Assembly (NCBI GenBank): GCA_019510435.1
Contig: JAEKKJ010000027.1
Location: 24,685-88,684 of the forward strand
Direction of reading: 5' to 3'
Source: Caulobacterales bacterium
GTDB lineage: Bacteria > Pseudomonadota > Alphaproteobacteria > Caulobacterales > Caulobacteraceae
Length of the DNA stretch: 64,000 nt
Made by a program: the position numbers and the translations under genes. Position 1 is the first letter of the stretch, and every line of letters starts with the position of its first letter. Below the pieces are notes generated by a model, which made no database searches, was not told where the DNA came from, and worked only from the letters and a program-made list of their open reading frames with translations. This document shows, piece after piece, positions 49,021 to 58,236 of this stretch.

Positions 49021-49752
49021 CTATCCCAGCCCCAGGGCGGCGATCAGGCCCGCCATGTCCGCCGGCGGCTCGGCTTCCAGCCGCTTACGGCCGCCGCCAG
49101 GGTGCGGGAACGCCAGCGCCCGGGCGTGCAGCATCAGCCGCGGGATCGCATGGCCGCCGACCACCAGGGCGCCGCCGTAGCGCGCGTCCCCGGCGATGGG
49201 CCGCCCCACGGCCGAGAGGTGGACGCGAAGCTGGTGCATGCGGCCCGTCTGCGGCTCCAGCTCCACCAGAGCGGCCCCGTCCGCCGCGGCGAGCGTCCGA
49301 TAGCGCGAGACGGCCGCCTCCGCGTCCGGATGCTCCGGCGGGCAGACGCGCATATAGGCCTCCCGCCCCTCCTCCACCCGGCGCAGCGGCAGGTCGATCA
49401 CGCCCTGCTTCGGGTCGGGCGCGCCGGGCGTCACGATGGCCACGTAGGTCTTGGAAACCTTGTGCTCCATCAAGGCCTTGCCCAGGAAACCTGCGGCCGG
49501 CTTGGTCTTGGCGGTGAGGATCACGCCGGAGGTGTCGCGGTCCAGCCGGTGGATCAGCCGCGGCCGCGCCTTGCCGGGCCTGGCGAAGGCCCACAGCAGC
49601 TCGTCCAGGGTGTGGACCTGGCCGCGTCCGCCCTGGCTGGAGAGGCCCGCGGGCTTGTTCAGCGCCAGGATCTCGGCGTCTTCGTGCAGGACCAGGCCGC
49701 GCACGAACGCGACCTCGTCAGGGCTGAGCTGGACCGGGTGTAGGGCTTTCAC
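49021..49752 (-). CDS. RluA-family pseudouridine synthase
   Basis: A 243-residue enzyme without an S4 domain. The catalytic block is HRLDRDTSGVILTAKT, followed by KTYVAIV, TGRMHQLRVHLSAVGRPIAGDARYG and LMLHARALAFPHP. The lack of S4 places it with the RluA/RluE-like short branch, which often modifies tRNA or rRNA. It is downstream of a small membrane protein gene on the same strand, 9 bp apart. Confidence 0.9.
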   Translation of the reverse strand: MKALHPVQLSPDEVAFVRGLVLHEDAEILALNKPAGLSSQGGRGQVHTLDELLWAFARPGKARPRLIHRLDRDTSGVILTAKTKPAAGFLGKALMEHKVSKTYVAIVTPGAPDPKQGVIDLPLRRVEEGREAYMRVCPPEHPDAEAAVSRYRTLAAADGAALVELEPQTGRMHQLRVHLSAVGRPIAGDARYGGALVVGGHAIPRLMLHARALAFPHPGGGRKRLEAEPPADMAGLIAALGLG

Positions 49753-49761
49753 CCACGCCGT

Positions 49762-50214
49762 TTAGCGGAGCACGCCCCGCTTGCCCATCAGCCGCGAATA
49801 CCAGACGAAGAACACGCAGCCCGCCAGGATCACCGCATCGACGATCACCATCTGCTGGCCCATCACCTTGGCCTCGTCCGAGAGCCCGAACGCATAGACC
49901 AGGCTCACCAGGAAAGCGGCCAGGGAGGCGAGGAAGACGTGGAAGGCCCAGCGCGAGCGCGCCAGCATCAGGATCGCGCCCAGGAGCCCGCCCCACACGC
50001 CGACGGCCCAGACCGCGGTCATATAGGCCGGCATGGAGTGGTACTGCGCGACCTGGGCGTCGTTCATGCCGGAGGTGCGCAGGTAGGCGTCGCCGCCGGT
50101 CTTGGTCATCCAGTAGTCGTAGGCCCCGTAGGCGTTCCAGAGCAGGCCAATCAGGGTCGCCAGCCAGAAATGCCAGGGCGCGCCGGCGCGCGGCGCATCC
50201 ACAGTCGTGGTCAT
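49762..50214 (-). CDS. Four-helix membrane protein, unknown function
   Basis: A 150-residue protein with hydrophobic segments near residues 15-33, 65-84, 90-110 and 120-138. The first loop is long (YWMTKTGGDAYLRTSGMNDAQVAQYHSMPAY over residues 34-64) and the last is followed by a basic tail. Such proteins are common and unstudied in Caulobacterales and Sphingomonadales; I assign no function. It may be cotranscribed with the pseudouridine synthase gene. Confidence 0.75.
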   Translation of the reverse strand: MTTTVDAPRAGAPWHFWLATLIGLLWNAYGAYDYWMTKTGGDAYLRTSGMNDAQVAQYHSMPAYMTAVWAVGVWGGLLGAILMLARSRWAFHVFLASLAAFLVSLVYAFGLSDEAKVMGQQMVIVDAVILAGCVFFVWYSRLMGKRGVLR

Positions 50215-50305
50215 CTGAGTCCCTCCCCAGGGTTATGGGGAGAGCCTAGGCCCGCGCCCTCCGGCGAACAATGGTCGCGCTTTTCGCGGGCCGCCGGAGC
50301 TGCGG

Positions 50306-51610
50306 CTAGCCCTTGTCCGCCTTGCGCAGGGCCGCCCAGCGGTCGAGTCGCTCCTTGATCCGCGCCTCGGCCCCGTCGCCGCGCGGCGTGTAGAACTGCC
50401 GCCGGCCCATCTCCTCGGGGAAGTAGTCCTGGCCGGAAAAGCCCTCGGGCGCGTCGTGGTCGTAGGCGTAGCCCTTGCCGTAGCCCAGGTCCTTCATGAG
50501 CCGGGTCGGGGCGTTCAGGATGTGCTTGGGCGGCATCAGCGAGCCGGTCTCCTTGGCCGCCTTCATCGCCTGGCCGAAGGCCTTGTAGACGGCGTTGGAC
50601 TTGGGGGCGGCGGCCAGGTGCACGGTCAGCTGCGCCAGGGCGATTTCGCCTTCGGGGCTGCCGAGGAAGTCGTAGGTGTCCTTAGCGGCGTTGGCGAGCA
50701 CCAGGGACATGGGGTCGGCCTCGCCGATGTCCTCCGCGGCCGCGCGGATCAGTCGGCGGGCGATGAATAGCGGATCCTCGCCGCCGGTCAGCATGCGCGC
50801 CAGCCAGTAGAGCGCCGCGTCCGGGTCCGAGCCGCGGATCGACTTATGCAGCGCGGAGATGAGGTTGTAGTGCTCCTCGCGGTCCTTGTCGTAGGCCGGG
50901 CTGCGCTTCTGCAGCACCTGGCCCAGCTCCTTGGTGGTCAGCGGCTTGGCCGAGCCGATGTTGAACAGGGTCTCGGCCAGGGTCAGCAGGTAGCGGCCGT
51001 CGCCGTCGGCCAGGGCGCTCAGCGCCGCACGCGCCTCCGGCTCCAGCGGCAGCGGCCGGCCCTCATGCGCCTCGGCCTTGGCCAGGAGCTGCTCCAGGGC
51101 CTCGTCGTCCAGGCGCTTCAGCACGAACACCTGGCACCGTGAGAGCAGCGCGCCGTTCAGCTCGAACGAGGGGTTCTCCGTCGTCGCGCCCACCAGGGTG
51201 ACGATCCCCTCCTCCACGAACGGCAGGAAGCCGTCCTGCTGGGCGCGGTTGAAGCGGTGGATCTCGTCGACGAACAGCAGCGTCGCCTGGCCCGCCGCCC
51301 GCCGCACCCGAGCCTGTTCGAACGCCTTCTTCAGGTCCGCGACGCCTGAGAACACCGCCGAGAGCTGCTGGAACTCGTAGCCCGCCTCCTTGGCCAGCAG
51401 GCGCGCGATGGTGGTCTTGCCGGTGCCGGGCGGACCCCAGAGGATCATCGACGACAGCCGACGCGCCTCGGCCATGCGGCGGATCGGACCGTCCGGGCCC
51501 AGCAGGTGGTCCTGGCCCACCACCTCGTCGAGCCGCTGGGGCCGCAGCCGGTCGGCCAGCGGCGAGGGCTGGGCGGGTGTCAGGCCCGCGGCTTCGAACA
51601 GGTCGGCCAT
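50306..51610 (-). CDS. rarA: Replication-associated recombination protein A (RarA/MgsA)
   Basis: A 434-residue AAA+ ATPase acting at stalled replication forks and gaps with SSB. Walker A is GPPGTGKTT (residues 59-67), Walker B LFVDEIHRFN, sensor 1 VGATTENPSFELN, and the C-terminal domain has ISALHKSIRGSDPDAALYWLARMLTGGEDP in blocks. Length and motif spacing are standard. It follows the serine hydrolase gene on the same strand by 20 bp. Confidence 0.96.
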   Translation of the reverse strand: MADLFEAAGLTPAQPSPLADRLRPQRLDEVVGQDHLLGPDGPIRRMAEARRLSSMILWGPPGTGKTTIARLLAKEAGYEFQQLSAVFSGVADLKKAFEQARVRRAAGQATLLFVDEIHRFNRAQQDGFLPFVEEGIVTLVGATTENPSFELNGALLSRCQVFVLKRLDDEALEQLLAKAEAHEGRPLPLEPEARAALSALADGDGRYLLTLAETLFNIGSAKPLTTKELGQVLQKRSPAYDKDREEHYNLISALHKSIRGSDPDAALYWLARMLTGGEDPLFIARRLIRAAAEDIGEADPMSLVLANAAKDTYDFLGSPEGEIALAQLTVHLAAAPKSNAVYKAFGQAMKAAKETGSLMPPKHILNAPTRLMKDLGYGKGYAYDHDAPEGFSGQDYFPEEMGRRQFYTPRGDGAEARIKERLDRWAALRKADKG

Positions 51611-51630
51611 GGGCCTGATCTAGCAAATCG

Positions 51631-53349
51631 TCAGGCGGGGCGCCGGAGAAAGTCGGCGCCCGACGCGGCGGCGCGCTGGGGGACGCCGTCGATGGCCGCG
51701 TCGAAGCTGAGCCGCTCCGGGCTCCAGCCTTCTTCGCCGACCCGGAAGCCGCCGTCGGGGAGCGGCGCCACCGGCACGATCCCGTCCAGAACCAGCGACG
51801 GGCCCTGGGCCACCACATGGAAGGCGCCGCGCCAGGGATCGTCACTCTCGTAGGTCCCGGCCAGCCGCTGCAGCGCCTCGGGCGCAGCGGGGGCGAATGC
51901 GCCGGCGGGCGCGCCGCCGCGCACCGGCAGGTACTCGCTCGCGCCCCACCAGGCCCGCGCCACCGCCTTGCCCTCGCGCTGGAACACCAGGGGCAGCGTC
52001 CCGGCCTCCGGGTCGCTGTGGATGAAGACGTCGGGATTGATGGCTTCCAGGCGCAGGCTGCGGCCGGGCAGGGTGGCGAGCAGGCCGCCGTCGCGCGCCT
52101 CGACCACCAGCGCCTGGCCCTTGCGATCGACATAGCGGCCCAGGTAGTCCGCCACAGGCCCTGCCGTCGGCGGCGCAGCCGGCGGCGCGGGCGCGGCGTC
52201 CCCCTCCAGGGCGGCGCGCAGGCGCTGGCAGGCCCAGGCGGTGATCTGGCGCGGCCGGTAGTCGATGCCGCCCACATTGCTGCTGGCGAAGGCGCCCACG
52301 CCGCCGGCGGGGTCCACGTGGATCGACGACGAATAGCCGATCATGCCGCCGGTGTGGTGCAGCATGGGCCGGCCATCGACCAGCACATGGGCCAGGCCCG
52401 CGCCATAGCGGGCGTCCTTGGCCCAGCCGGGCGCATCCACGGTGGCGGTGAAGTAGCGGGCGGCGCTGGCCTTGGCGAGCAGCGGCTGGGCGTCGCCGCC
52501 GGCGCCGGCGCGGATCAGCCAGGCGACGTAGCGGGCCATGTCGGCGCCGGTGGAGGCGACCGAGCCGGAGCCTTCGGTCATGTCCACCCACGGCGCGTGG
52601 GCCAGCCGCCCGGCGCGCGGATGCGGCCGGTCGGGGTAGAAGGGCGCATAGGGCTCCGCATACAGCGCCCGGTCCCGTCCGAGGATCGCGGGCCGGGTCG
52701 CGGTCATCCCCAGTGGGCGCAGCACCAGCTCGGCCAGGGCGTCGGGGAACGGCTGGCCAGTGCGCCGCGCCACGATGTGCGACAGCAGCATGAAGCCGAG
52801 GTTGGAATAGGACCAGTGGCTGCCCGGCGCGTAGCCCTGCCACAGGCGCTGGTCGCCGCCGCGCGGGAAGATCGGCGCATCGTCCGGCAGGCCGGAGCTG
52901 TGGTCCAGCAGGTGACGCAGCTGGATGCCCCCGCCCGCGGGCAGCGGGACGCCGGGCAGCAGCGCGGCCGCGTCATCCTCGAGCCCCAGCTTGCCGGCCT
53001 CCACCAGCCGGTAGACCGCCAGGGCCGTCAGCGACTTGCTGATCGAGCCGATCTGGAAGAGGTGGTCGGGCCCGACGGGCTCGCTGCGCTCCACGTGGGC
53101 TTCGCCCAGCCGCACCAGGGCCACCGTCTCGTTCGGGCCCACCAGGCAGAGCGTCAGGCCCGGCAGCCCATAGGCCTCCAGGTGGCGGGCCGCATAGTCC
53201 GCCACCTCGGTGACGGCGTTCAGGAAGGCGGGCGTGGGCCGGCCGTTGAGGTCGATCCGCGGGCCGGGTCGCGGCGCGGCCGCCGCAGCCGCGCTGACAG
53301 CGCCCGCGGCCAGCCCCAGTCCCAACACCGCCCGCCGACCGACCCGCAT
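51631..53349 (-). CDS. Serine hydrolase of the beta-lactamase (class C) family
   Basis: A 572-residue exported protein. The N-terminus GRRAVLGLGLAAG is a twin-arginine-like signal. The penicillin-recognising motifs are SISK (Ser102, Lys105), YSN (Tyr181 to Asn183) and HHTGG. A C-terminal domain of about 190 residues follows, as in esterase-like or D-aminopeptidase-type members. The substrate could be a peptide, ester or beta-lactam; resistance cannot be inferred. The ATG at 53349 puts the signal at the N-terminus. Confidence 0.87.
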   Translation of the reverse strand: MRVGRRAVLGLGLAAGAVSAAAAAAPRPGPRIDLNGRPTPAFLNAVTEVADYAARHLEAYGLPGLTLCLVGPNETVALVRLGEAHVERSEPVGPDHLFQIGSISKSLTALAVYRLVEAGKLGLEDDAAALLPGVPLPAGGGIQLRHLLDHSSGLPDDAPIFPRGGDQRLWQGYAPGSHWSYSNLGFMLLSHIVARRTGQPFPDALAELVLRPLGMTATRPAILGRDRALYAEPYAPFYPDRPHPRAGRLAHAPWVDMTEGSGSVASTGADMARYVAWLIRAGAGGDAQPLLAKASAARYFTATVDAPGWAKDARYGAGLAHVLVDGRPMLHHTGGMIGYSSSIHVDPAGGVGAFASSNVGGIDYRPRQITAWACQRLRAALEGDAAPAPPAAPPTAGPVADYLGRYVDRKGQALVVEARDGGLLATLPGRSLRLEAINPDVFIHSDPEAGTLPLVFQREGKAVARAWWGASEYLPVRGGAPAGAFAPAAPEALQRLAGTYESDDPWRGAFHVVAQGPSLVLDGIVPVAPLPDGGFRVGEEGWSPERLSFDAAIDGVPQRAAASGADFLRRPA

Positions 53350-53411
53350 GCGCTTGCCCCAAAGACTCCGGCCGGCACCATCGCCCGCGCCGGCCCCCAG
53401 CGCCAAGCGGC

Positions 53412-54824
53412 TTAGGCGCTGAAGGTCGCGGTGATCTGCTGCCCGCCCCGCTCGATGGTCACCCGCCAGGCGCGGCCGCCACGGGCCACCGCCTCGCCCA
53501 GCTCGCGCACCGAGTGGATCGGCTGGCCGTTGACCTCACGGATGAAATCGCCCGGCCGCAGCCCGGCGTTCATGGCGAAGCCGCGGCCGATGTTCACCAC
53601 CAGCACGCCCGGCTGGGCGAAGGCGTCCAGGCCCAGCTCGTCGGCCACGGCGGGCGACAGGTTCACCACCGTCGCGCCGTCGAAGGGGTTGCGGCCGGCG
53701 ATGGTGCGCTCGTCGCGGGCCGGGGTGGCGGGCGGCGCCTCGGCGCGCAGCTGGGCCGGCTGGTCGTGGCCGTCGGCGCGGCGGACCACCAGCGGAACGG
53801 TGTCGCCCGGCCGGTGGGTGCTGATCACGTAGCTGAGCGCGGCGGCGTCCACCACGGGCTTGCCATCCGCCTGCAGCACCACGTCACCCTGGCGCAGGCC
53901 GGCCCGCGCCGCAGGCCCGTCCGGCCACAGGTCCGCCACCAGCGCGCCTTGCGGCAGCGGCAGGCCCAGGCTGCGGGCGATCTCCGGCGTCACGCTCTGG
54001 GTCCGGGCGCCGAACCAGGGCCGCACCACCGCGTGGCCGCCACCCACCGCCGTCTCGACCACCCGCCGCACGACGGCGGCCGGAATGGCGAAGCCGACGC
54101 CGGACGAGGTGCCGGAGCCGGAAAGGATGAAGCTGTTCACCCCGATCAGGTCGCCGTCCATGTCCACCAGGGCGCCGCCCGAGTTGCCCGGGTTGATCGC
54201 CGCGTCGGTCTGGATATAGGCCGAGCCCGCCTCGCCGGTGGGGTCGGTGGTGCGGTTCAGCGCCGAGACGATGCCGTTGGTGACGGTCTGGCCGATACCG
54301 AAGGGGTCGCCGATGGCCAGCACCAGGTCGCCCACCTGGGCCTCGCCGGTGTCGTCGATGGCCAGGGTGGGCAGGCGCTCGGCGCCCACGTCGATCTTCA
54401 GCACCGCCAGGTCGCGGCGCGGGTCGGCCAGCAGCACCCGGGCCGGGAACTCGCGGCGGTCCGAGAGCGCCACGGTGATCTCCTGACCCCCTTCGATCAC
54501 GTGGTTGTTGGTGACGATCACGCCGTCCGCGCGGACGATCACGCCCGAGCCCAGCGACTGGGCCACCCGCGCCTGCGGCACGCCCAGGCCGAACATCTGC
54601 CAGAAGGGATCGGTCTGTTGGCGCACCACGCGCTTGGAGGAGATGTTGACCACGGCCGGCGCAGCCTTCTTCACCACCGGGGCGAAGGACGACTTCATGG
54701 ACATGGCGCTTTGCGGCGGCGCCCGCGTCGGCTGGGCCAGAGCGGGCTGGGCCTGGCTGCCCTTGGGCGAGCAGGCGGCGAGCATCAGGAACAGGGCGGG
54801 GATCAGGACGCGGGTCGCGCGCAT
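53412..54824 (-). CDS. DegP/Do-like serine endoprotease, lipidated
   Basis: A 470-residue periplasmic protease. A lipobox LAAC (Cys18) suggests it is anchored to a membrane, which is unusual since DegP is soluble. The trypsin-like triad is His108 (NNHVIEGG), Asp138 (RRDLAVLKID) and Ser215 (GNSGGALVD). Two PDZ domains follow, at about residues 285-370 and 400-465. It degrades or refolds damaged envelope proteins. It is transcribed in a run with the transporters upstream. Confidence 0.93.
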   Translation of the reverse strand: MRATRVLIPALFLMLAACSPKGSQAQPALAQPTRAPPQSAMSMKSSFAPVVKKAAPAVVNISSKRVVRQQTDPFWQMFGLGVPQARVAQSLGSGVIVRADGVIVTNNHVIEGGQEITVALSDRREFPARVLLADPRRDLAVLKIDVGAERLPTLAIDDTGEAQVGDLVLAIGDPFGIGQTVTNGIVSALNRTTDPTGEAGSAYIQTDAAINPGNSGGALVDMDGDLIGVNSFILSGSGTSSGVGFAIPAAVVRRVVETAVGGGHAVVRPWFGARTQSVTPEIARSLGLPLPQGALVADLWPDGPAARAGLRQGDVVLQADGKPVVDAAALSYVISTHRPGDTVPLVVRRADGHDQPAQLRAEAPPATPARDERTIAGRNPFDGATVVNLSPAVADELGLDAFAQPGVLVVNIGRGFAMNAGLRPGDFIREVNGQPIHSVRELGEAVARGGRAWRVTIERGGQQITATFSA

Positions 54825-54890
54825 GGGGTCTCCGGTAGCCAGAACATCGGCCGCAACGAACCTAGGTTTCCGGCGCAATGATGGCGATCC

Positions 54891-56147
54891 TCAGGAGGGC
54901 TGCAACTCCGGTGCGGCGCGCGGCGCGTGGGCGACGGCGAGCGCGAGCAGGAAGGCGATCACCAGGAGCCCCGAGGCCAGATAGATCGCCAGCCCCGGCA
55001 TGTGCATTTGCGCATCGTGCCGCAGCGACCAGGCGAAGACCTCCCCGAACACGGTGGGGCCGATCACGGCGGCGATCCCGGCCAGGCTCTGGTTAGCGCC
55101 CTGCAGCTGGCCCTGCTGGCTGGGCGGCATGCGGCGGGTCATCAGCCCCTGCAGCCCGGGCATCATCAGGCTCCACAGCGCGAAGACCGGCGCACCCAGG
55201 AGGTAGGCCCAGCCGGTGGGCGCCGTGCCGTACCAGGCAAAGCCCAGCACCCCAGCCGCGGCGCCCAGCAAGACGGCGTTGCGCTCCCCTACCCGCGCGA
55301 CCACCGGCCCCACCAGGAACCACTGCACCAGGACGCCCAGCACGCCGGTGAGCAGGAAGGTGTAGCCCAGGATCTGGGGCGTCCAGTGGTAGCGGTAGGT
55401 GGTATAGAGCACGAAGATCGTCGGCAGCACGACCTGGGCGAACTGGAAGAGGAAGCCCACCCCGGCCAGGCCCAGCAGGCCGGTCTGCGAGCGCAGCAGG
55501 CGCAGGGCGCCCAGCGGGTTGGCGCGGTTCCAGTCGTAGGCGGCGGCCCGTCGCTCCGGCGGCAGGGACTCCGGCAGGATCAGGAGGCCGTAGAGGGCGT
55601 TGACCAGCGTCAGCACCGCCGCCGCGATGAACGGCGCGCGCAGGCCGAACTCCCCGCCGATGATCCCGCCGATGGTGGGGCCGATGATGAAGCCGAACGA
55701 GAACGCCGAGCCCATCCAGCCGAAGGTCTTGGCCCGCCGCTCCGGTGGTGTCACGTCGGCCAGGTAGGCGTTGGCGGTGGAGAAGCTGGCCGCGGTCATG
55801 CCGTTCAGGATGCGCCCGACATAGAGCCACCAGAGGGTGGGCGCGAAGGCCATGAAGAGGAAGTCCACCCCCAGGCCGAACAGCGAGAGCAGCAGCACGG
55901 GCCGCCGGCCGAAGCGGTCCGACAGCATGCCCAGCACCGGCCCGCAGAAGAACTGCATCAGGCCCCAGGTGGTGGCGAAGAGCGCGTTCCACTCCGCCGC
56001 CGAGGCGGTGTCCCCGGCGGTGAACTGGCGGATCAGGTTGGGCAGGATCGGGATCATGATCCCGAACGAGACGGAGTTCATCAGCGCCAGGGCGAAGATG
56101 AAGCCGAAGCTGGCCCGGCGGCCGGCGGAGAGCGCGACAGCAGTCAT
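54891..56147 (-). CDS. MFS transporter, TetA/TCR-like
   Basis: A 418-residue, 12-helix major facilitator. The motif A signature between helices 2 and 3 is LGMLSDRFGRRPVLLLS, and motif C-like GFIIGPTIGG is in helix 5, as in proton-driven drug exporters. It is a tandem paralogue of the next gene upstream: both share SDRFGRRPVLLLS, ALYGLLxLPESLPPERRA and GLMTRRx-type segments. The substrate is not assigned; tetracycline resistance is not implied. Confidence 0.92.
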   Translation of the reverse strand: MTAVALSAGRRASFGFIFALALMNSVSFGIMIPILPNLIRQFTAGDTASAAEWNALFATTWGLMQFFCGPVLGMLSDRFGRRPVLLLSLFGLGVDFLFMAFAPTLWWLYVGRILNGMTAASFSTANAYLADVTPPERRAKTFGWMGSAFSFGFIIGPTIGGIIGGEFGLRAPFIAAAVLTLVNALYGLLILPESLPPERRAAAYDWNRANPLGALRLLRSQTGLLGLAGVGFLFQFAQVVLPTIFVLYTTYRYHWTPQILGYTFLLTGVLGVLVQWFLVGPVVARVGERNAVLLGAAAGVLGFAWYGTAPTGWAYLLGAPVFALWSLMMPGLQGLMTRRMPPSQQGQLQGANQSLAGIAAVIGPTVFGEVFAWSLRHDAQMHMPGLAIYLASGLLVIAFLLALAVAHAPRAAPELQPS

Positions 56148-56154
56148 CGGAGAA

Positions 56155-57390
56155 TCACTCGGCAGGCTGCGGCTGGGCCGCCGGCGCGGTGCGGACGCCC
56201 AGGGATAGCGCCAGGCCCACCACCATCAGGACCGCCGCCAGATAGAACGGCGCGCCCATCGGCGCCCAGCCGCGCCAGGGACCGATGGCGCGCGCGAAGA
56301 CCTCGGTGAAGAGGACGGGTCCCACCAGGCTGCAGACGGCGGCCAGGCTCATATTCGCCCCCTGCAGCCGGCCCTGCTCGGTCGCCTCCACGCGGCGGGT
56401 CATCAGCCCCATCACGCCCGGTCCGATCAGTCCCATCAGGCCGAACACCGGGATCGTCGCCATGAAGAAGACCGTGCTCGGGGCCATGGCGTAGCCGGCA
56501 TAGCCGATGGCGCCAAAGACCAGCCCCGTCGCCAGCGCCCCGCGCTCCCCGAACCGCGCCACGAAAGGACGCACCAGCGCACCCTGGACCACGATGGAGG
56601 CCAGCCCAACGATCGCCAGGCTGATCCCGGTCATGTTCGGCGTCCAGCCGTAGCGGTAGGTGGTGTAGGGCACCCAGGTGCTCTGCAGCACCTGGTGGGC
56701 CAGGTAGTAGGTGACCATCACGCCCGCCAGCGCCATCAGCCCGGCCCGCGCCCGGTAGAGGCTGAGCGAGCCCACCGGATTGGCCAGGTGGAAGCTGAAC
56801 TTGGCTCGCCGCTCCGGCGGCAAGGACTCCGGCAGAGCCAGGAGGCCGTAGAGCGCGTTCAGCAGGCACAGGCCTGCCGACACCCAGAACGGCAGCCGCG
56901 GGCTCAATCCGCCCAGCAGTCCGCCCAGCGCCGGCCCCAGGATGAAGCCGATCCCGAAGGCCACGCTCATGAAGCCGAACTTGGCGGCCCGCGCCTCGGG
57001 CGGGGTGATGTCGGCGATATAGGCATTGGCGGTGGAATAGGTGGCCGAGGTGACGCCCGAGATCATCCGGCCCACGAACAGCCACGCCAGGTTCGGCGCC
57101 AGGGCCATGAACAGGTAGTCGAGGCCGAGGCCGGCCATGGACAGCAGCAGCACCGGCCGCCGCCCGAAGCGGTCGGAGAGCGCGCCGAGGATCGGCGAGG
57201 CGAAGAACTGCATCAGCGCCCAGATGGCGCCGAACCAGCCGATCCAGCGCGCGGCCGAGGCGGCGTCGCCGGCGAACGACTTGATCAGCTCCGGCAGCAC
57301 CGGGATGATCACGCCCAGGGCGGTCATGTCGAGCAGGGCGGCGACGAACACGAAGCCCATCGCGGCCGGGCGGCCCTTTGCGGCGGTCAT
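56155..57390 (-). CDS. MFS transporter, TetA/TCR-like (paralogue)
   Basis: A 411-residue, 12-helix exporter with LGALSDRFGRRPVLLLS (motif A) and GFILGPALGGLLGG (motif C-like). It is 7 bp upstream of its paralogue and likely arose by tandem duplication. Differences concentrate in helices 7-12, so the two may export different compounds. The ATG at 57390 is preferred over the one at 57420, which is separated by a poorly conserved extension. Confidence 0.92.
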   Translation of the reverse strand: MTAAKGRPAAMGFVFVAALLDMTALGVIIPVLPELIKSFAGDAASAARWIGWFGAIWALMQFFASPILGALSDRFGRRPVLLLSMAGLGLDYLFMALAPNLAWLFVGRMISGVTSATYSTANAYIADITPPEARAAKFGFMSVAFGIGFILGPALGGLLGGLSPRLPFWVSAGLCLLNALYGLLALPESLPPERRAKFSFHLANPVGSLSLYRARAGLMALAGVMVTYYLAHQVLQSTWVPYTTYRYGWTPNMTGISLAIVGLASIVVQGALVRPFVARFGERGALATGLVFGAIGYAGYAMAPSTVFFMATIPVFGLMGLIGPGVMGLMTRRVEATEQGRLQGANMSLAAVCSLVGPVLFTEVFARAIGPWRGWAPMGAPFYLAAVLMVVGLALSLGVRTAPAAQPQPAE

Positions 57391-57442
57391 GACGTCTCCC
57401 TCGCCGGCAACATGAAACAAACCGCGAACCCCTGCAACATGC

Positions 57443-57907
57443 TCAGCGGGCCTTCGCGTCCAAGCTGCGGATCTGGGCCTGCCAGAACTCCGCCAGCCGC
57501 GCCAGCAGCGCCGGGTCCGGGAAGCGGTGCCGCGCGGCGCTGCCTTCCGGCACGCGATCGAAGCCGCGGTGCTCGACGCTCACCCGGGTCTCCTCGCCCA
57601 CCGCCTCGAAGCGGATCTCGACCTCGGTGGTCAGGTCCGGCGGGAAGTTCGCCTGCCGCCAGCTGAACGCCAGCCGCGTCGGCGGCTCCCAGGCCAGGAT
57701 GCGGCCGATCTCGAACACCTTGCCGCCGGCCCGCGTCTCGACCAGCCGCCCGCCCTCCCCTGGCTCGAACGAGAGCCGACCGGGCCGCGGCGTGGTCTCG
57801 AACAGGGCGCTCGGCCGCCACCATTCGCCGATCTCCTCCACGAACACGGCGAAGGCGCGGTCGGGCGAGGCCTTCACGCGCAGGGCCACGAACACCTTGG
57901 ACGTCAT
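57443..57907 (-). CDS. SRPBCC (AHSA1-like) family protein
   Basis: A 154-residue START/Bet v1-like ligand-binding protein: FVALRVKASPDRAFAVFVEE, EIGEWWRPSALF, GGRLVETRAGGKVFEIGRILAWEPPTRLAFSW in blocks and VEIRFEAVGEETRVSVEH. Proteins of this type are often coupled to an ArsR regulator, as here: its start overlaps the ArsR stop by ATGA. The ligand is unknown. It is the last gene of the VOC-VOC-ArsR-SRPBCC operon. Confidence 0.92.
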   Translation of the reverse strand: MTSKVFVALRVKASPDRAFAVFVEEIGEWWRPSALFETTPRPGRLSFEPGEGGRLVETRAGGKVFEIGRILAWEPPTRLAFSWRQANFPPDLTTEVEIRFEAVGEETRVSVEHRGFDRVPEGSAARHRFPDPALLARLAEFWQAQIRSLDAKAR

Positions 57908-58236
57908 GCGTCCTTCTCGATGTGGGCCTTGAAGGCGGCCAGCTGGGTCGTCCAGAGCCGTTCGCTCTCCTCCAGCCAGCGCAGAAGATGGACCATGGGT
58001 TCGAGCCTCAGGGCGTAGATGCGCACGCGCGCGTCGAACTCGGGATGCGACTCCTCCACCAGACCGCTGGCGCGCAGGGTCTTCAGGTGCCGGCTCATGG
58101 CCGGGGCGGAGATATCCAGGGCCCGCGCCAGCTCGCCCGCCGCGCGCGGCCGCTCCACCAGCAGGTCGACCACGCGCCGCCGGCACGGGTCGGCCAGGGC
58201 CGCCAGCGTCTGGTCCAGGGCCGCGGCTGTGTTCAC
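57904..58236 (-). CDS. ArsR-family transcriptional regulator
   Basis: A 110-residue winged-helix repressor: LAALADPCRRRVVDLLVERP, AGELARALDISAPAMSRHLKTLRASGLVEES in blocks, then a C-terminal helix with ARVRIYALRLEPM. There are no metal-binding Cys residues, so it belongs to the metal-independent SRPBCC-linked group. The GTG at 58236 overlaps the VOC gene stop (GTGA). It probably represses this operon from the promoter at 59194-59223. Confidence 0.92.
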   Translation of the reverse strand: MNTAAALDQTLAALADPCRRRVVDLLVERPRAAGELARALDISAPAMSRHLKTLRASGLVEESHPEFDARVRIYALRLEPMVHLLRWLEESERLWTTQLAAFKAHIEKDA

